From contig NZ_FXTB01000014.1 of NCBI RefSeq assembly GCF_900182605.1, positions 1 to 55,371 on the forward strand: 55,371 nucleotides of DNA, given 5' to 3'. Position 1 is the first letter of the stretch. Every line of letters begins with the position of its first letter. The notes beneath the pieces were generated by a model, which had not been told where the DNA came from, did no database searches, and saw only the letters and a program-made list of their open reading frames with translations. Shown here one piece after another: positions 26,197 to 34,397 of this stretch. The DNA is from Saccharicrinis carchari (GTDB lineage: Bacteria > Bacteroidota > Bacteroidia > Bacteroidales > Marinilabiliaceae). Made by a program: the position numbers and the translations under genes.

Positions 26197-28128
26197 ATGA
26201 AAAACTTAGTTTTGACCATCGCGGGAATAGTTCTGTTAGGGAGCTGTAGCCCCAAAAGACCTGACGTGGTTGAACGTCCGGTTTTCGAGGTGTGGAACAG
26301 CACAGCTATAGAAATTGATAAAATTGAATTGACAGACTCCTCCACCGTCATTCATTTCGATGCTTTTTACAGGCCGAAATGGTGGATAAGAATCGCATCG
26401 GATACATATATACGTGAGAGCGGTAGCGAAGAACGCCTTTTGGTTTCCCATGCCGAAGGCCTGGAGCTTGATACGGAATTTTTTCTGCCGGAAAGTGGCG
26501 AAGCTTCGTTTAAGCTATTTTTCCCTCCGCTTCCCGAGGGAATAACCAAGATTGATTTTATAGAAAGCGATTGTGAGAATTGTTTCAAAATATGGGGCAT
26601 CCATCTCTTGCCCGGCTCAAAGATTAAAATGGATGGTTTAACATTTGAAGGCTCCGGTAAAAGGGACATGGAATTCCCTGCCATGACCTTTTCCGATGAA
26701 CCGGCCAGGATTTCCGGTACCATATTGGGATACAGTGAGGAAGCGTTCGGCGATGAGTTGGTATTGCATGGATTAAATGTGTTTTCATTGACCAACGATC
26801 AGACTTCCATAAGTATTTCGGCAGATGGCCATTTCTCCGGAGAGGTATATCCGGGACTCCCCCAAATGTGGCATTTAGCAAATATGGGAGCCGTTTTGCT
26901 GGTTCCGGGGGAAGAAACCAGGATTGTTATGGATCTGAAAAGGAAAAGTCGTTTCGAGTCGCGTCATCGCAACGACAAAGAAGCTTCCGATTCTTTGTAT
27001 TATACGGTAGACATGAAAGGCATGTCCGGCGCTGATCTTATCTTACTGGAAAAATCTATGTTGGTCGGTTTTGATGAGCTGTCGGAGGCCGCTGCCGAGA
27101 AGAGCCCTATGGAATTGAAAGCGTATCTTGAGCAGCAGATAGACATGAGGATGGGGGAGGGGCGGTCCCAGGGAAATTCAGATAAGCTACAAGATATTTT
27201 AAGGGCTAAATACCGGATGGAGGCCCTTGGTTATTTATTGTCCTATGAGGGGTTTGTCAGATTTGTAAAATCAAAATCCAGCGGTCTGCCCCGTGAAAGG
27301 TGGCACGAACTTGAGATAGAAGTGGAAAAACCCGGTCCCGATTACTATTCGTCCCTGGCCAACTTTTTTGAGGACAAAGGTTTTTTGTTTCCACAAGGAG
27401 CCATGGCTGTTGACCGATACCGAAAAATTAACCATCTGCAGCTGAAAACACAGAATGCTTCGGCAAAAGAGCATTTTTTGTATCTCAAAGAAAATGTGCC
27501 AGCCGTTTTGGGTGAGAATGCACTCTTTATGGATTTGGCATGTGCCCGGTTTTTTTCAGATGCCATTCAACGGAAGGGTGCCCTGGATGAGCAGAACAAG
27601 GAGGAAATGCTTGCATTGATGAGCAATCCGGCACTCGCAAGGTTGATAATAGATGATAATGACCGCATGCTCGCGATGGTGGAGTCCGCCAAGAAGGCTT
27701 CCGGGGGAGATTTCACTATCAATGAGGTGCCGCAAGTAGAGGACGGTCAGGTTTTGGAGGCAATTTTGGAACAGCACCGGGGAAAAGTGGTTGTGGTGGC
27801 TTTCTGGGCAACTTGGTGTGGCCCCTGTATTGCGTCTATCGAACCGATGACGCCCCTGAAGAAGAGTATGGCCGATAAAGATGTCGTATTTGTATATTTT
27901 ACGGACGGTTCATCCCCGATTGGGTTGTGGAGTGAGTATCTTCAAAAAATTGATGGGCAGCATTACCGGTTTGACAATGCCCTTATGCAACATTTGCGCG
28001 ACAAGTATAAGGTTTCGGCCATTCCTACGTTTTTTGTGTTCGATAAGGAAGGAAAACAAATAGAAAAGCATACGGGCTTTCCCGGTGTGGCCACGCTTGA
28101 AGCTGCTATAAAAAAAGGATTGGGTTAA
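26197..28128 (+). CDS. TlpA-like thioredoxin-domain lipoprotein
   Basis: A 643-aa protein. The signal peptide ends in a lipobox (IVLLGSCS, Cys17), so it is a lipoprotein of the periplasmic face. A long N-terminal region (about 20-510) of beta-rich then helical sequence is typical of Bacteroidota TlpA/ResA-like proteins with a DUF4369-type front part. The C-terminal thioredoxin domain (about 515-643) has WCGPC at 540-544 and the cis-proline motif SAIPTF. It would reduce disulphides of exported proteins or heme-maturation partners. It stands alone, with a strong hairpin after it (28167-28203). Confidence 0.85.
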   Translation: MKNLVLTIAGIVLLGSCSPKRPDVVERPVFEVWNSTAIEIDKIELTDSSTVIHFDAFYRPKWWIRIASDTYIRESGSEERLLVSHAEGLELDTEFFLPESGEASFKLFFPPLPEGITKIDFIESDCENCFKIWGIHLLPGSKIKMDGLTFEGSGKRDMEFPAMTFSDEPARISGTILGYSEEAFGDELVLHGLNVFSLTNDQTSISISADGHFSGEVYPGLPQMWHLANMGAVLLVPGEETRIVMDLKRKSRFESRHRNDKEASDSLYYTVDMKGMSGADLILLEKSMLVGFDELSEAAAEKSPMELKAYLEQQIDMRMGEGRSQGNSDKLQDILRAKYRMEALGYLLSYEGFVRFVKSKSSGLPRERWHELEIEVEKPGPDYYSSLANFFEDKGFLFPQGAMAVDRYRKINHLQLKTQNASAKEHFLYLKENVPAVLGENALFMDLACARFFSDAIQRKGALDEQNKEEMLALMSNPALARLIIDDNDRMLAMVESAKKASGGDFTINEVPQVEDGQVLEAILEQHRGKVVVVAFWATWCGPCIASIEPMTPLKKSMADKDVVFVYFTDGSSPIGLWSEYLQKIDGQHYRFDNALMQHLRDKYKVSAIPTFFVFDKEGKQIEKHTGFPGVATLEAAIKKGLG

Positions 28129-28450
28129 ACCTTTAGGTTTTTTCAAGTACTTGTCCAAGGGCCGGACCAATTCTGCTTGCACAAAAAATACAAGCAGAAT
28201 TGGCTTTGGCTGCAAAATCTTCTTTTGGGCGCAGTGACCACATAGCTGCTAAAACGGCCAACAATGCTGTTGTCGCTTAGATTGAAACCCATAGGCTATT
28301 TTGTCCATCTCCCGATATGGTTCAAAGTTGTTGTTTCAGGCTGGCCTATTGATAGTAACTTTGATCTGTAAATAATGTCGCCAAGTCAGAAGCTGTTTAG
28401 GAGGTTTTGCGAGACTATCTAGGTCTTGGAATTCGATTTGATGAAGCTAA
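28129..28450. other. Intergenic region after the TlpA-like gene
   Basis: About 320 bp. It holds a perfect 13-bp hairpin at 28167-28203 and otherwise nothing gene-like. Confidence 0.5.
28167..28203 (+). terminator. Perfect 13-bp stem hairpin
   Basis: CCAATTCTGCTTG, 11-nt A-rich loop, CAAGCAGAATTGG; 38 bp after the TlpA-like stop codon. There is no T-run, so it may be a processing or weak termination structure. Confidence 0.6.
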
Positions 28451-29269
28451 TTATTTGACATTTTTAGTGGATTTACAAATTGGGTAATTAGAACAACCCT
28501 GGAACCATCCATATCTCCCCTGTTTAATCACTAGTTTCCCTCCGCATTTTGGACAGATATTTGAATCTCCACGTCTCTTGGCTTTCTTCCTTTTAATATT
28601 CCTTTTTACATTTTTTATGTGTTCTTTTTTTATGACTTTTCCAGAGATCAGTGATTGTTTGATTGTCCTGTCAATTTTTGCCAATTGTTCATGTGTAATG
28701 TGAACTTCTTTATTTCGTTTAATAGTTCTTATGAGCTTACGTTTATAAATGACGGGTACAGAAGAAACTATTTTTTTCAGTTTTGCGTTACCTGCAAACA
28801 CGATAATGGGAAAATAGTTTGAATTTTTTAGCTCAAAGGAAATGCGCTTAAGAAAATTTACATGTGTCCAGTTTTGAATGACGGGATTATAGATTTTATA
28901 TTTCTTTTTGTAAAGTATTTGAGTCCAATATTTGGATCTATCATTTCCAAATATCCAACCCTTATAGTTCTTAGTTTCAATTACGAATATTCCATATATG
29001 GACAGCACTAGATGGTCTATTTGAGATGTATTTCCATTATTTCTTAAGTAAATATTGTTATAAACTACGTAGTCTTTTTTATTTAATCTTTTTAAAGTTC
29101 TTGCAACATAATATTCTCCTAATCTTCCAAGAATTTTTGGCAAGTAGTATTTCTTAAAAGCAATGAATAAAATATATAAAGTTGATAGGAGTAAAAAGTA
29201 TGTTATTAGTTCGTTCAATTTAAGTGAAGAGTTTAAAAAAATTAATCTAACGGCAGTTATATATTTCAT
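28451..29269 (-). CDS. NERD-domain protein with C-terminal zinc finger
   Basis: A 272-aa protein. An N-terminal membrane segment is at about 21-38 (ELITYFLLLSTLYILFIAF). A NERD (nuclease-related) domain follows at about 45-170, with LGRLGEYYVARTLKRL and the PD-(D/E)xK-like core QIDHLVLSIYGIFVIETKNY. The C-terminus is a topoisomerase-type zinc ribbon, CPKCGGKLVIKQGRYGWFQG followed by CSNYPIC. Similar membrane-anchored NERD proteins occur in many bacteria and may act on DNA or RNA; some are associated with defence islands. It follows the beta-lactamase gene by 32 nt on the same strand. Base composition is very AT-rich compared with the plasmid backbone, suggesting recent acquisition. Confidence 0.82.
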   Translation of the reverse strand: MKYITAVRLIFLNSSLKLNELITYFLLLSTLYILFIAFKKYYLPKILGRLGEYYVARTLKRLNKKDYVVYNNIYLRNNGNTSQIDHLVLSIYGIFVIETKNYKGWIFGNDRSKYWTQILYKKKYKIYNPVIQNWTHVNFLKRISFELKNSNYFPIIVFAGNAKLKKIVSSVPVIYKRKLIRTIKRNKEVHITHEQLAKIDRTIKQSLISGKVIKKEHIKNVKRNIKRKKAKRRGDSNICPKCGGKLVIKQGRYGWFQGCSNYPICKSTKNVK

Positions 29270-29301
29270 CTATTGAATATATCTTCTTTGTATTTTGGTT
29301 T

Positions 29302-30054
29302 TTACTTATTTTTCTCTTTATCAACTAATTCAATCGTATGTGTTAATAATTCAATACCACCAAAATCTCCGTGTCCTGGAATCACTGTATTAATCTCAGG
29401 GTATTCTTTCATTACCTTTTCAACTGTCATATCCCAATCATTTACAAAAGCATCAGACATATTACCCAGTCCTTTTGAATTAATTGACTTTATCAAGCAA
29501 CCGCCAAAAAGAATCTTTTTACACGGAATCCAAACCGTGATATTGTCAAATGAGTGTCCCGCTCCAAAATATCGGCAATCAATTAGTTCTCCGTTAAAAT
29601 CAAATGTCAACAAATCAGTAAAAGATGTTGATGGAATAGGTAATCCGATCTCTTTGCATTTCTCAATTGTCATTGAATTTGCAATTGATTCAATTCCGAT
29701 ACTTTGTAAATAACCCAAACCACCCATGCAATCATCGTGAAAATGTCCAATAATCAATTTAGCCAAATCAACAGACATAGAATCTTTCAAATACTTTGTT
29801 AATCTCTCGGTTTTATAATTATCCATTGGTGTGTCAATCATCAGAGCCTGTCCGTTTTTAATTACAATCAGTCCGTTTGATGGAAATCGTCCGAAATTAT
29901 CAAGATGATGCCAAGTCACATGGATATATACAGAATCTTGAAGATGAATCAATTGAATGTCATTATCAATCACGATTTTTTCATTGGTCTGTGCTTTAGA
30001 TGAAAATAACCCAATCAGTCCGAATATTAATATCAAAAATTCCTTTTTTATCAT
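29302..30054 (-). CDS. Subclass B1 metallo-beta-lactamase
   Basis: A 250-aa protein with an N-terminal signal peptide (MIKKEFLILIFGLIGLFSSK). All B1 zinc ligands are present: His104, His106 and Asp108 in GHFHDDC, His167 in GAGHSFDN, Cys186 in LFGGCLIK, and His228 in VIPGHGD. Lys189, three residues after the cysteine ligand, and Asn198 in GLGNMSDA correspond to the substrate-binding Lys224 and Asn233 of standard B1 numbering. The sequence resembles chromosomal Bacteroidota enzymes of the CfiA/CcrA type (shared GLGYLQ, LPxPxxxFTD, DNIxVW, LFGGC, PGHGDxGGxELL). It should hydrolyse beta-lactams, probably carbapenems, in the periplasm. Upstream is the 100-bp repeat (30113-30210) that could carry its promoter. 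Confidence 0.92.
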   Translation of the reverse strand: MIKKEFLILIFGLIGLFSSKAQTNEKIVIDNDIQLIHLQDSVYIHVTWHHLDNFGRFPSNGLIVIKNGQALMIDTPMDNYKTERLTKYLKDSMSVDLAKLIIGHFHDDCMGGLGYLQSIGIESIANSMTIEKCKEIGLPIPSTSFTDLLTFDFNGELIDCRYFGAGHSFDNITVWIPCKKILFGGCLIKSINSKGLGNMSDAFVNDWDMTVEKVMKEYPEINTVIPGHGDFGGIELLTHTIELVDKEKNK

Positions 30055-30112
30055 TTTTCTATCGGTTTAGAGGTGGCAGGATGTTGCTCTACCATGACGC
30101 ACAACGTAAAGG

Positions 30113-30210
30113 TAAACAAATGATTCCGTATATATCCTTATTGTAAGTTTTGTTTACCCTCCCAATTGGGGTCGGTATCCGTGCTTTATTTGTCATTCTT
30201 CTTCTTCCCA
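30113..30210. repeat. About 100-bp repeat, copy 2 (upstream of beta-lactamase)
   Basis: Counterpart of 22095-22193. Its outer ends are the 9-bp inverted repeat GTAAACAAA / TTTGTTTAC (about 30113-30121 and 30161-30169), followed by CCCAATTGGGG. It starts 58 bp upstream of the beta-lactamase ATG. The other bases between 30055 and 30342 show no gene. Confidence 0.7.
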
Positions 30211-30342
30211 TTATCTTCGCTCATCCAAGCAATATATAAGGGAGAGGTATACGAAACTAATTAAGGCATAGGAATCGATTATGCAAATGTTACTTTAACT
30301 TGCCCCAATCATTTCTTTTTTGTAGCCATCAGGCTGGCGTTC

Positions 30343-30771
30343 TTAAAATGTGATGACTTTTGCCCCGCTTTTCAGGTAATCACTTAGTGGTTTGCCCATT
30401 CCTTTAACTTCAAAATTGAGATTTTTGAGCTCATCGACTACTTCATAGGCTGTAGCACAGGCAATGCAGGCCTGAATTTCCACCCTGTCTTTTTGCATGG
30501 CTTTCAGTTTCTCCTGAATTTTCAGGTTTTCGGCAACCATTTTTGCCGAAGGTCCCCAGATAACCACCGTTACCTCTTTAAACCAACCAGCTGTTTTAGC
30601 TGCATGCGCATACATTAATACCATTCTTTCGGCCAGGTACGGATCGTCACTGGTCCAGACTATTACCAGTTTATCAGGCGTGTTTTCGGATTTTTCTTGT
30701 TGCCCCATAATTTTTGTAGTATCAAAAAACAAAATTGTGGTTAATATGGCAAGTAAAATTTTAGTTTTCAT
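30343..30771 (-). CDS. DsrE/DsrF-like protein with signal peptide
   Basis: A 142-aa protein. The N-terminal signal peptide (MKTKILLAILTTILFFDTTK) is followed by a DsrE-fold domain (KLVIVWTSDDPYLAERM...YAHAAKTAGWFKEVTVVIWG) with a conserved cysteine pair in QACIACATAYEV near residues 104-112. DsrE proteins bind or transfer sulfur species in the cytoplasm, but signal-peptide-bearing versions are common in Bacteroidota and their role is unclear. It sits directly downstream of a broken peroxiredoxin gene on the same strand; the pair was probably an operon for thiol or sulfur stress. Confidence 0.8.
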   Translation of the reverse strand: MKTKILLAILTTILFFDTTKIMGQQEKSENTPDKLVIVWTSDDPYLAERMVLMYAHAAKTAGWFKEVTVVIWGPSAKMVAENLKIQEKLKAMQKDRVEIQACIACATAYEVVDELKNLNFEVKGMGKPLSDYLKSGAKVITF

Positions 30772-30799
30772 TATTCTATTTTTTAGTCTTGGGTATTGT

Positions 30800-31296
30800 T
30801 TACTTTTTTTCGTTTTTCAATTCTTTCGACACAGCCATCAATAGGTCGGCGCTCAATCCGGTTTTGTAGTCAGGGTTAATGTGCTCAAACAGTATTTTCC
30901 CTGAAGTATCAACTATAAACACGGATGGAACCAGTAGGAAGCCTTCAGTTTAAACCTCCCAATTTTTCATTCAACATTCCGGAGTATTTGTCAGGTGCTT
31001 TAAGCACTATTCCAGGCGATTGGATAAATTTTCCGTCGGCATCGGAATACAGGCTGTAATCCGGTTTATCTTTCCCATCGCTTGCTTGCAGGTTTTCGGG
31101 CGAATAGGAGCTGATGGCCACAATTTGATAGCCCAATTTAACTACTTCGCTTTGCACTCCTTGTATTTCGGAAAGATCGGCATTGCAATATGGGTACCAG
31201 CCCCCGCGGTAAAACCAACAGTACCGTAGGCTTTTTAGCTATAATTGCCGAAATAAAACCAAGCCACATACTAAAAAAAACCATAGCCTGTTTCAT
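30800..31296 (-). pseudogene. Peroxiredoxin (AhpC/TSA-like), two frameshifts
   Basis: Three frames together make one protein. It starts MKQAMVFFSMWLGFISAIIA at 31296. After a shift near 31205 it continues RGGWYPYCNADLSEIQGVQS (the family's YRGGWCPYCN active-site region, with Tyr where the first Cys is usual), then VAISSYSPENLQASDGK. After a second shift near 30950 it ends TEGFLLVPSVFIVDTSGKIL...LKNEKK at 30800. The single-base shifts break the frame on both sides of the catalytic region. If real, the gene is dead; if assembly errors, it is a peroxiredoxin-like membrane-anchored protein with a modified active site. Confidence 0.8.
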
Positions 31297-31361
31297 TTTT
31301 TTAATATTTCCGAAAAGTAAAAATTCTGCTTTTAACCGTACCTAAAGGGAGATAGCGTTTT

Positions 31362-31973
31362 TCACTTTTTCACAAAAAGCAGCTCAAAATAATTCTTCAG
31401 GTGAAGCAGTTGTTTATGGGTCACGTCGGGCTCGTTAAGGGCCTTGGACACGATTAATGCACCCTCAAAAATTACGGTAAACATATCGGCCAGCGAATGG
31501 ACATCAACATTTTCAGGTGCGCGGTATTCTTCCAAAACGTCACGGAGCAAAAATTCAAAAGTCTTGCGCCACGATAGTATCGTTTCAGTGATGTGCGCCT
31601 TTATATCGGGGCTGAACTGGTTGGGCTCGTACATGTAAGAGGCGTACAGACAACCGGGCGGGGATTTTAAATCCGTCATCATGTCGATAAACTCCTGAAT
31701 AAACTCCAAAAGCCGGTGAAGGGGATCCCTACCCGTTTGCCTAGTTTTTTCCAGCGCATGGTTCATGTGTGCCATATCCTCCCTGGCATACTCTTCTATC
31801 ATGGCTTTCGCCAGGGCGTTCTTGCTTTTAAAATGATAAAAGAACGCTCCCTTGGTAATGCCGGCCTTTTGCAATATAAGGTCAATACTGGTGCCCGAAA
31901 ATCCGTTTTCAAATACCAGGTTCTTCGATTCGCTCAATATTATGTCCCTCGTGGGTTTTCCGTCTCGTGCCAT
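31362..31973 (-). CDS. TetR/AcrR-family repressor
   Basis: A 203-aa protein from the ATG at 31973 (MARDGKPTRDIILSESKNLV). An upstream in-frame ATG at 32084 would run through the operator and overlap the desaturase start region, so it is rejected. The HTH is FENGFSGTSIDLILQKAGIT followed by KGAFFYHFKSKNALAKAM (about 21-58), the standard TetR layout. The C-terminal domain is helical and would bind the inducer. It is transcribed divergently from the desaturase/methyltransferase pair and probably represses both directions through the inverted repeat at 32000-32053. Confidence 0.9.
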   Translation of the reverse strand: MARDGKPTRDIILSESKNLVFENGFSGTSIDLILQKAGITKGAFFYHFKSKNALAKAMIEEYAREDMAHMNHALEKTRQTGRDPLHRLLEFIQEFIDMMTDLKSPPGCLYASYMYEPNQFSPDIKAHITETILSWRKTFEFLLRDVLEEYRAPENVDVHSLADMFTVIFEGALIVSKALNEPDVTHKQLLHLKNYFELLFVKK

Positions 31974-31997
31974 AGCACAAATATAGGAATTTATTTT

Positions 31998-32056
31998 AAA
32001 CAAACCAGTTGGTACAATAAAAAAGTTTTTATATTTGTACCAACCAGTCTGTTTAA
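31998..32056. promoter_or_regulatory. Divergent promoter with TetR operator
   Basis: An inverted repeat with arms AAACCAGTTGGTACAA (about 32002-32017) and TTGTACCAACCAGTCTGTTT (about 32035-32054); the core GGTACAA/TTGTACC is perfect. A Bacteroidota-type promoter for the rightward gene overlaps it: -33 TTG at 32009-32011, 18 bp, then -7 TATATTTG at 32030-32037. A repressor bound at the arms would cover both promoter elements. Confidence 0.78.
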
Positions 32057-32089
32057 ATGCAGGCTCATTATTAATTAAAAACATGAATT

Positions 32090-32869
32090 ATGGAAGATTT
32101 TATTTCGCAATTGCCCACCCCGTTTGAGATTCTCTCGGATCCCATTTCTTTGATCGTATATGCCCTTCTTGCCGGCTTGCTGCTATGGGAAGCGATTTTT
32201 CCGGCCCGTGAGCTGCCCAGGATAAGGTTCTGGAGATTGCGGGGCTCGATTTTCTTTCTGGCCTTTGTGCTCTTCACCACTTATATCCCTTTGCTGTGGG
32301 ACGGTTTTTTTGCACAGTACCAATTGATGGACTTGAGCAGTCTAAACTTGATATCGCAGGTGTTACTGGGTATTTTTGTTTTTGAGTTGGTTCAATACTG
32401 TTGGCACATAAGCATGCACAAATCCGATTTTTTGTTCCGTGTGTCGCACCAGATACACCATAGCGCCGAAAGGATCGACGTGCCCAGCACTTTTATGTTC
32501 AGCATCAACGATATGATAGGGTTGTCGTTGGTAGGTTCCGTTAGTTTTGCCCTGATCATGGGATTGGCCCCCCAGGCGATAACCATCATCATCCTCACGA
32601 CCAGCTTCCTCGGTATTTTTCAGCATGCCAACATCAACACGCCACGGTGGATCGGCTACCTCGTCCAGCGCCCCGAGAGCCACAACGTGCACCATGCCAA
32701 AGGTATCCACAAGTACAACTACACCGATTTGCCGTTGATCGATATGATGTTCGGGACTTTTAGAAACCCTAAATCCTATGGCCACGAAACCGGGTACTAT
32801 CTCGGGGCATCAAACAAGGTGTTGGACATGCTGCTGTTTAAGGATGTAACGAAACAAAATCATGGATAA
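32090..32869 (+). CDS. Sterol desaturase / fatty acid hydroxylase family protein
   Basis: A 259-aa integral membrane di-iron enzyme. Hydrophobic segments are at about 18-38, 50-70, 85-105 and 140-180. The three histidine boxes of the superfamily are intact: HISMH at 106-110, HQIHH at 120-124 and HNVHH at 198-202. It would hydroxylate or desaturate a lipid substrate that cannot be named from sequence. It starts within 40 bp of the TetR-controlled promoter. The following methyltransferase gene begins 28 nt after its stop, so the two form an operon. Confidence 0.9.
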   Translation: MEDFISQLPTPFEILSDPISLIVYALLAGLLLWEAIFPARELPRIRFWRLRGSIFFLAFVLFTTYIPLLWDGFFAQYQLMDLSSLNLISQVLLGIFVFELVQYCWHISMHKSDFLFRVSHQIHHSAERIDVPSTFMFSINDMIGLSLVGSVSFALIMGLAPQAITIIILTTSFLGIFQHANINTPRWIGYLVQRPESHNVHHAKGIHKYNYTDLPLIDMMFGTFRNPKSYGHETGYYLGASNKVLDMLLFKDVTKQNHG

Positions 32870-32896
32870 AGTAAAAACTATCAAAATATAAAAGTT

Positions 32897-33844
32897 ATGA
32901 AGAACTTTAAAGAAAACAACCTTTTATTACCCGAAAAATACTATCTGACCGATGGCGGCATGGAGACCACCTTGATTTTTCATCAGGGTATCGACATCCC
33001 TTATTTCGCCACTTTCGATCTGTTAAAAAATCCCCTACACCGCAAGGCTATAGATCGTTATTTCAGGCAATACCTCGATATGGCCGCGAAACACAACACC
33101 GGGTTTATACTCGAGAGCGTGACCTGGAGGGCCCATTCCGACTGGGGGCCTACGCTGGGCTATACGCAACGGGAGTTGGCCGAGGTCAATCGACAAGCGG
33201 TTGAACAGGTAAAAGAACTCAGGCAGGAATACTTGGAATCCATCGATCACATATTGGTGAGTGGCTGCATCGGGCCCCGGTACGATGGCTATGCAGTAAA
33301 CAAGGACGGTTGGGAGGACTATAAATCCTATCATTCGCCGCAAATAAAAACCCTGAGGGATTGCGGCGTGGACATGGTAACCGCCTTAACCATCAACAGT
33401 AAAGAGGAGGCTCTGGGCATCGTGATGGCCGCCAAGGATATAAACGTGCCGACGGTCATATCGTTTACCGTTGAGATGGACGGCAACCTGCCCGACGGGC
33501 ACTCGCTGCAGGAGGCCATAGAGGCAATCGACAGCCTGACGGACAGCTATGCACTTTACTTTATGATCAACTGCGCACATCCCCTACACTTTGAGCAGAA
33601 GCTAAGCGCTTTGAACGGGTTGTCGGAGCGTATCTGTGGAATCCGTGCCAATGCCTCGTGCAAGAGCCACGCCGAACTGGACGAGTCGCCCGTACTGGAG
33701 TCGGGCGATAAAGAAGAACTGGCCCAATGGTACGGCATATTTAAAAACCGGCATCCGCACATTAAAGTATTTGGCGGATGCTGCGGGACGGATATCACCC
33801 ATATTGAGGAGATTTGTGAAAACCTGTTCAATATGGATGGCTAA
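32897..33844 (+). CDS. Homocysteine S-methyltransferase family protein
   Basis: A 315-aa barrel enzyme. The zinc-binding cysteines are present: Cys226 in MINCAHP and Cys295-Cys296 in FGGCCGTD. The N-terminal TDGGMETTL motif also fits the family. Related proteins use S-methylmethionine or betaine-type donors; the donor here is unknown. Its pairing with a TetR-regulated desaturase is unusual and suggests a xenobiotic or lipid-linked role rather than plain methionine synthesis. A strong terminator follows. Confidence 0.88.
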   Translation: MKNFKENNLLLPEKYYLTDGGMETTLIFHQGIDIPYFATFDLLKNPLHRKAIDRYFRQYLDMAAKHNTGFILESVTWRAHSDWGPTLGYTQRELAEVNRQAVEQVKELRQEYLESIDHILVSGCIGPRYDGYAVNKDGWEDYKSYHSPQIKTLRDCGVDMVTALTINSKEEALGIVMAAKDINVPTVISFTVEMDGNLPDGHSLQEAIEAIDSLTDSYALYFMINCAHPLHFEQKLSALNGLSERICGIRANASCKSHAELDESPVLESGDKEELAQWYGIFKNRHPHIKVFGGCCGTDITHIEEICENLFNMDG

Positions 33845-33868
33845 CGGGATGGGATGCTTTGATGCTTT

Positions 33869-33906
33869 GCCTGCCTGTGGTTTGACCGCAGGCAGGCTTT
33901 TTCGTT
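33869..33906 (+). terminator. Rho-independent terminator
   Basis: GCCTGCCTG (33869-33877) / CAGGCAGGC (33889-33897) stem followed by TTTTTCGTTTTTT; ends the desaturase operon. Confidence 0.9.
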
Positions 33907-34397
33907 TTTTTTATTTCCATTCAACAAATAGCTTCGTCTTTGTTCTCTCACTTATGTAGGTAAATGCTCTAAAATACCGACTGTAAAATAATTTGGCAAC
34001 TGTTCCACACGCTACAATCGTAATGCAGCGAGGGTTCCTGCATGGTTTCATCGAATGGGTTTATATCCCTGACAAAACTCATGTTATTTAGCGCAACCTT
34101 TTTTTTAAATTAGCATATCTTATGTAATAAAAGGATACATAGAATTGCATCTGACTGGTTCAGTAGTTAGTTTTTGAAGATAAAGAGTTACGAAGCCTGT
34201 AACATTTTACTTAAAAAGCTGGAGGAGAGCCTTCATCAGATTGGATAATATACTTTTGTAAACATTAAAAAAACTTACATTATGACTCCACCATGGTAAA
34301 TAAACCTTTCAGCTTACATTACTATATTATTCCATATTAATGGAATAATATTTAATACAAAATTATTGTTAATAACACATATTAAAATGATACTATC
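33907..34397. other. Non-coding region before the protease operon
   Basis: About 490 bp with no gene. A TACTTTTG box at 34251-34258 matches the -7 element, but a clear -33 TTTG at the usual distance is missing, so this is only a weak promoter candidate for the gene starting at 34398. Confidence 0.4.

Noticed and set aside
31974-32084. Longer N-terminus for the TetR protein
   Set aside because: The extra 37 codons would be encoded by the operator and promoter region and do not resemble TetR proteins.
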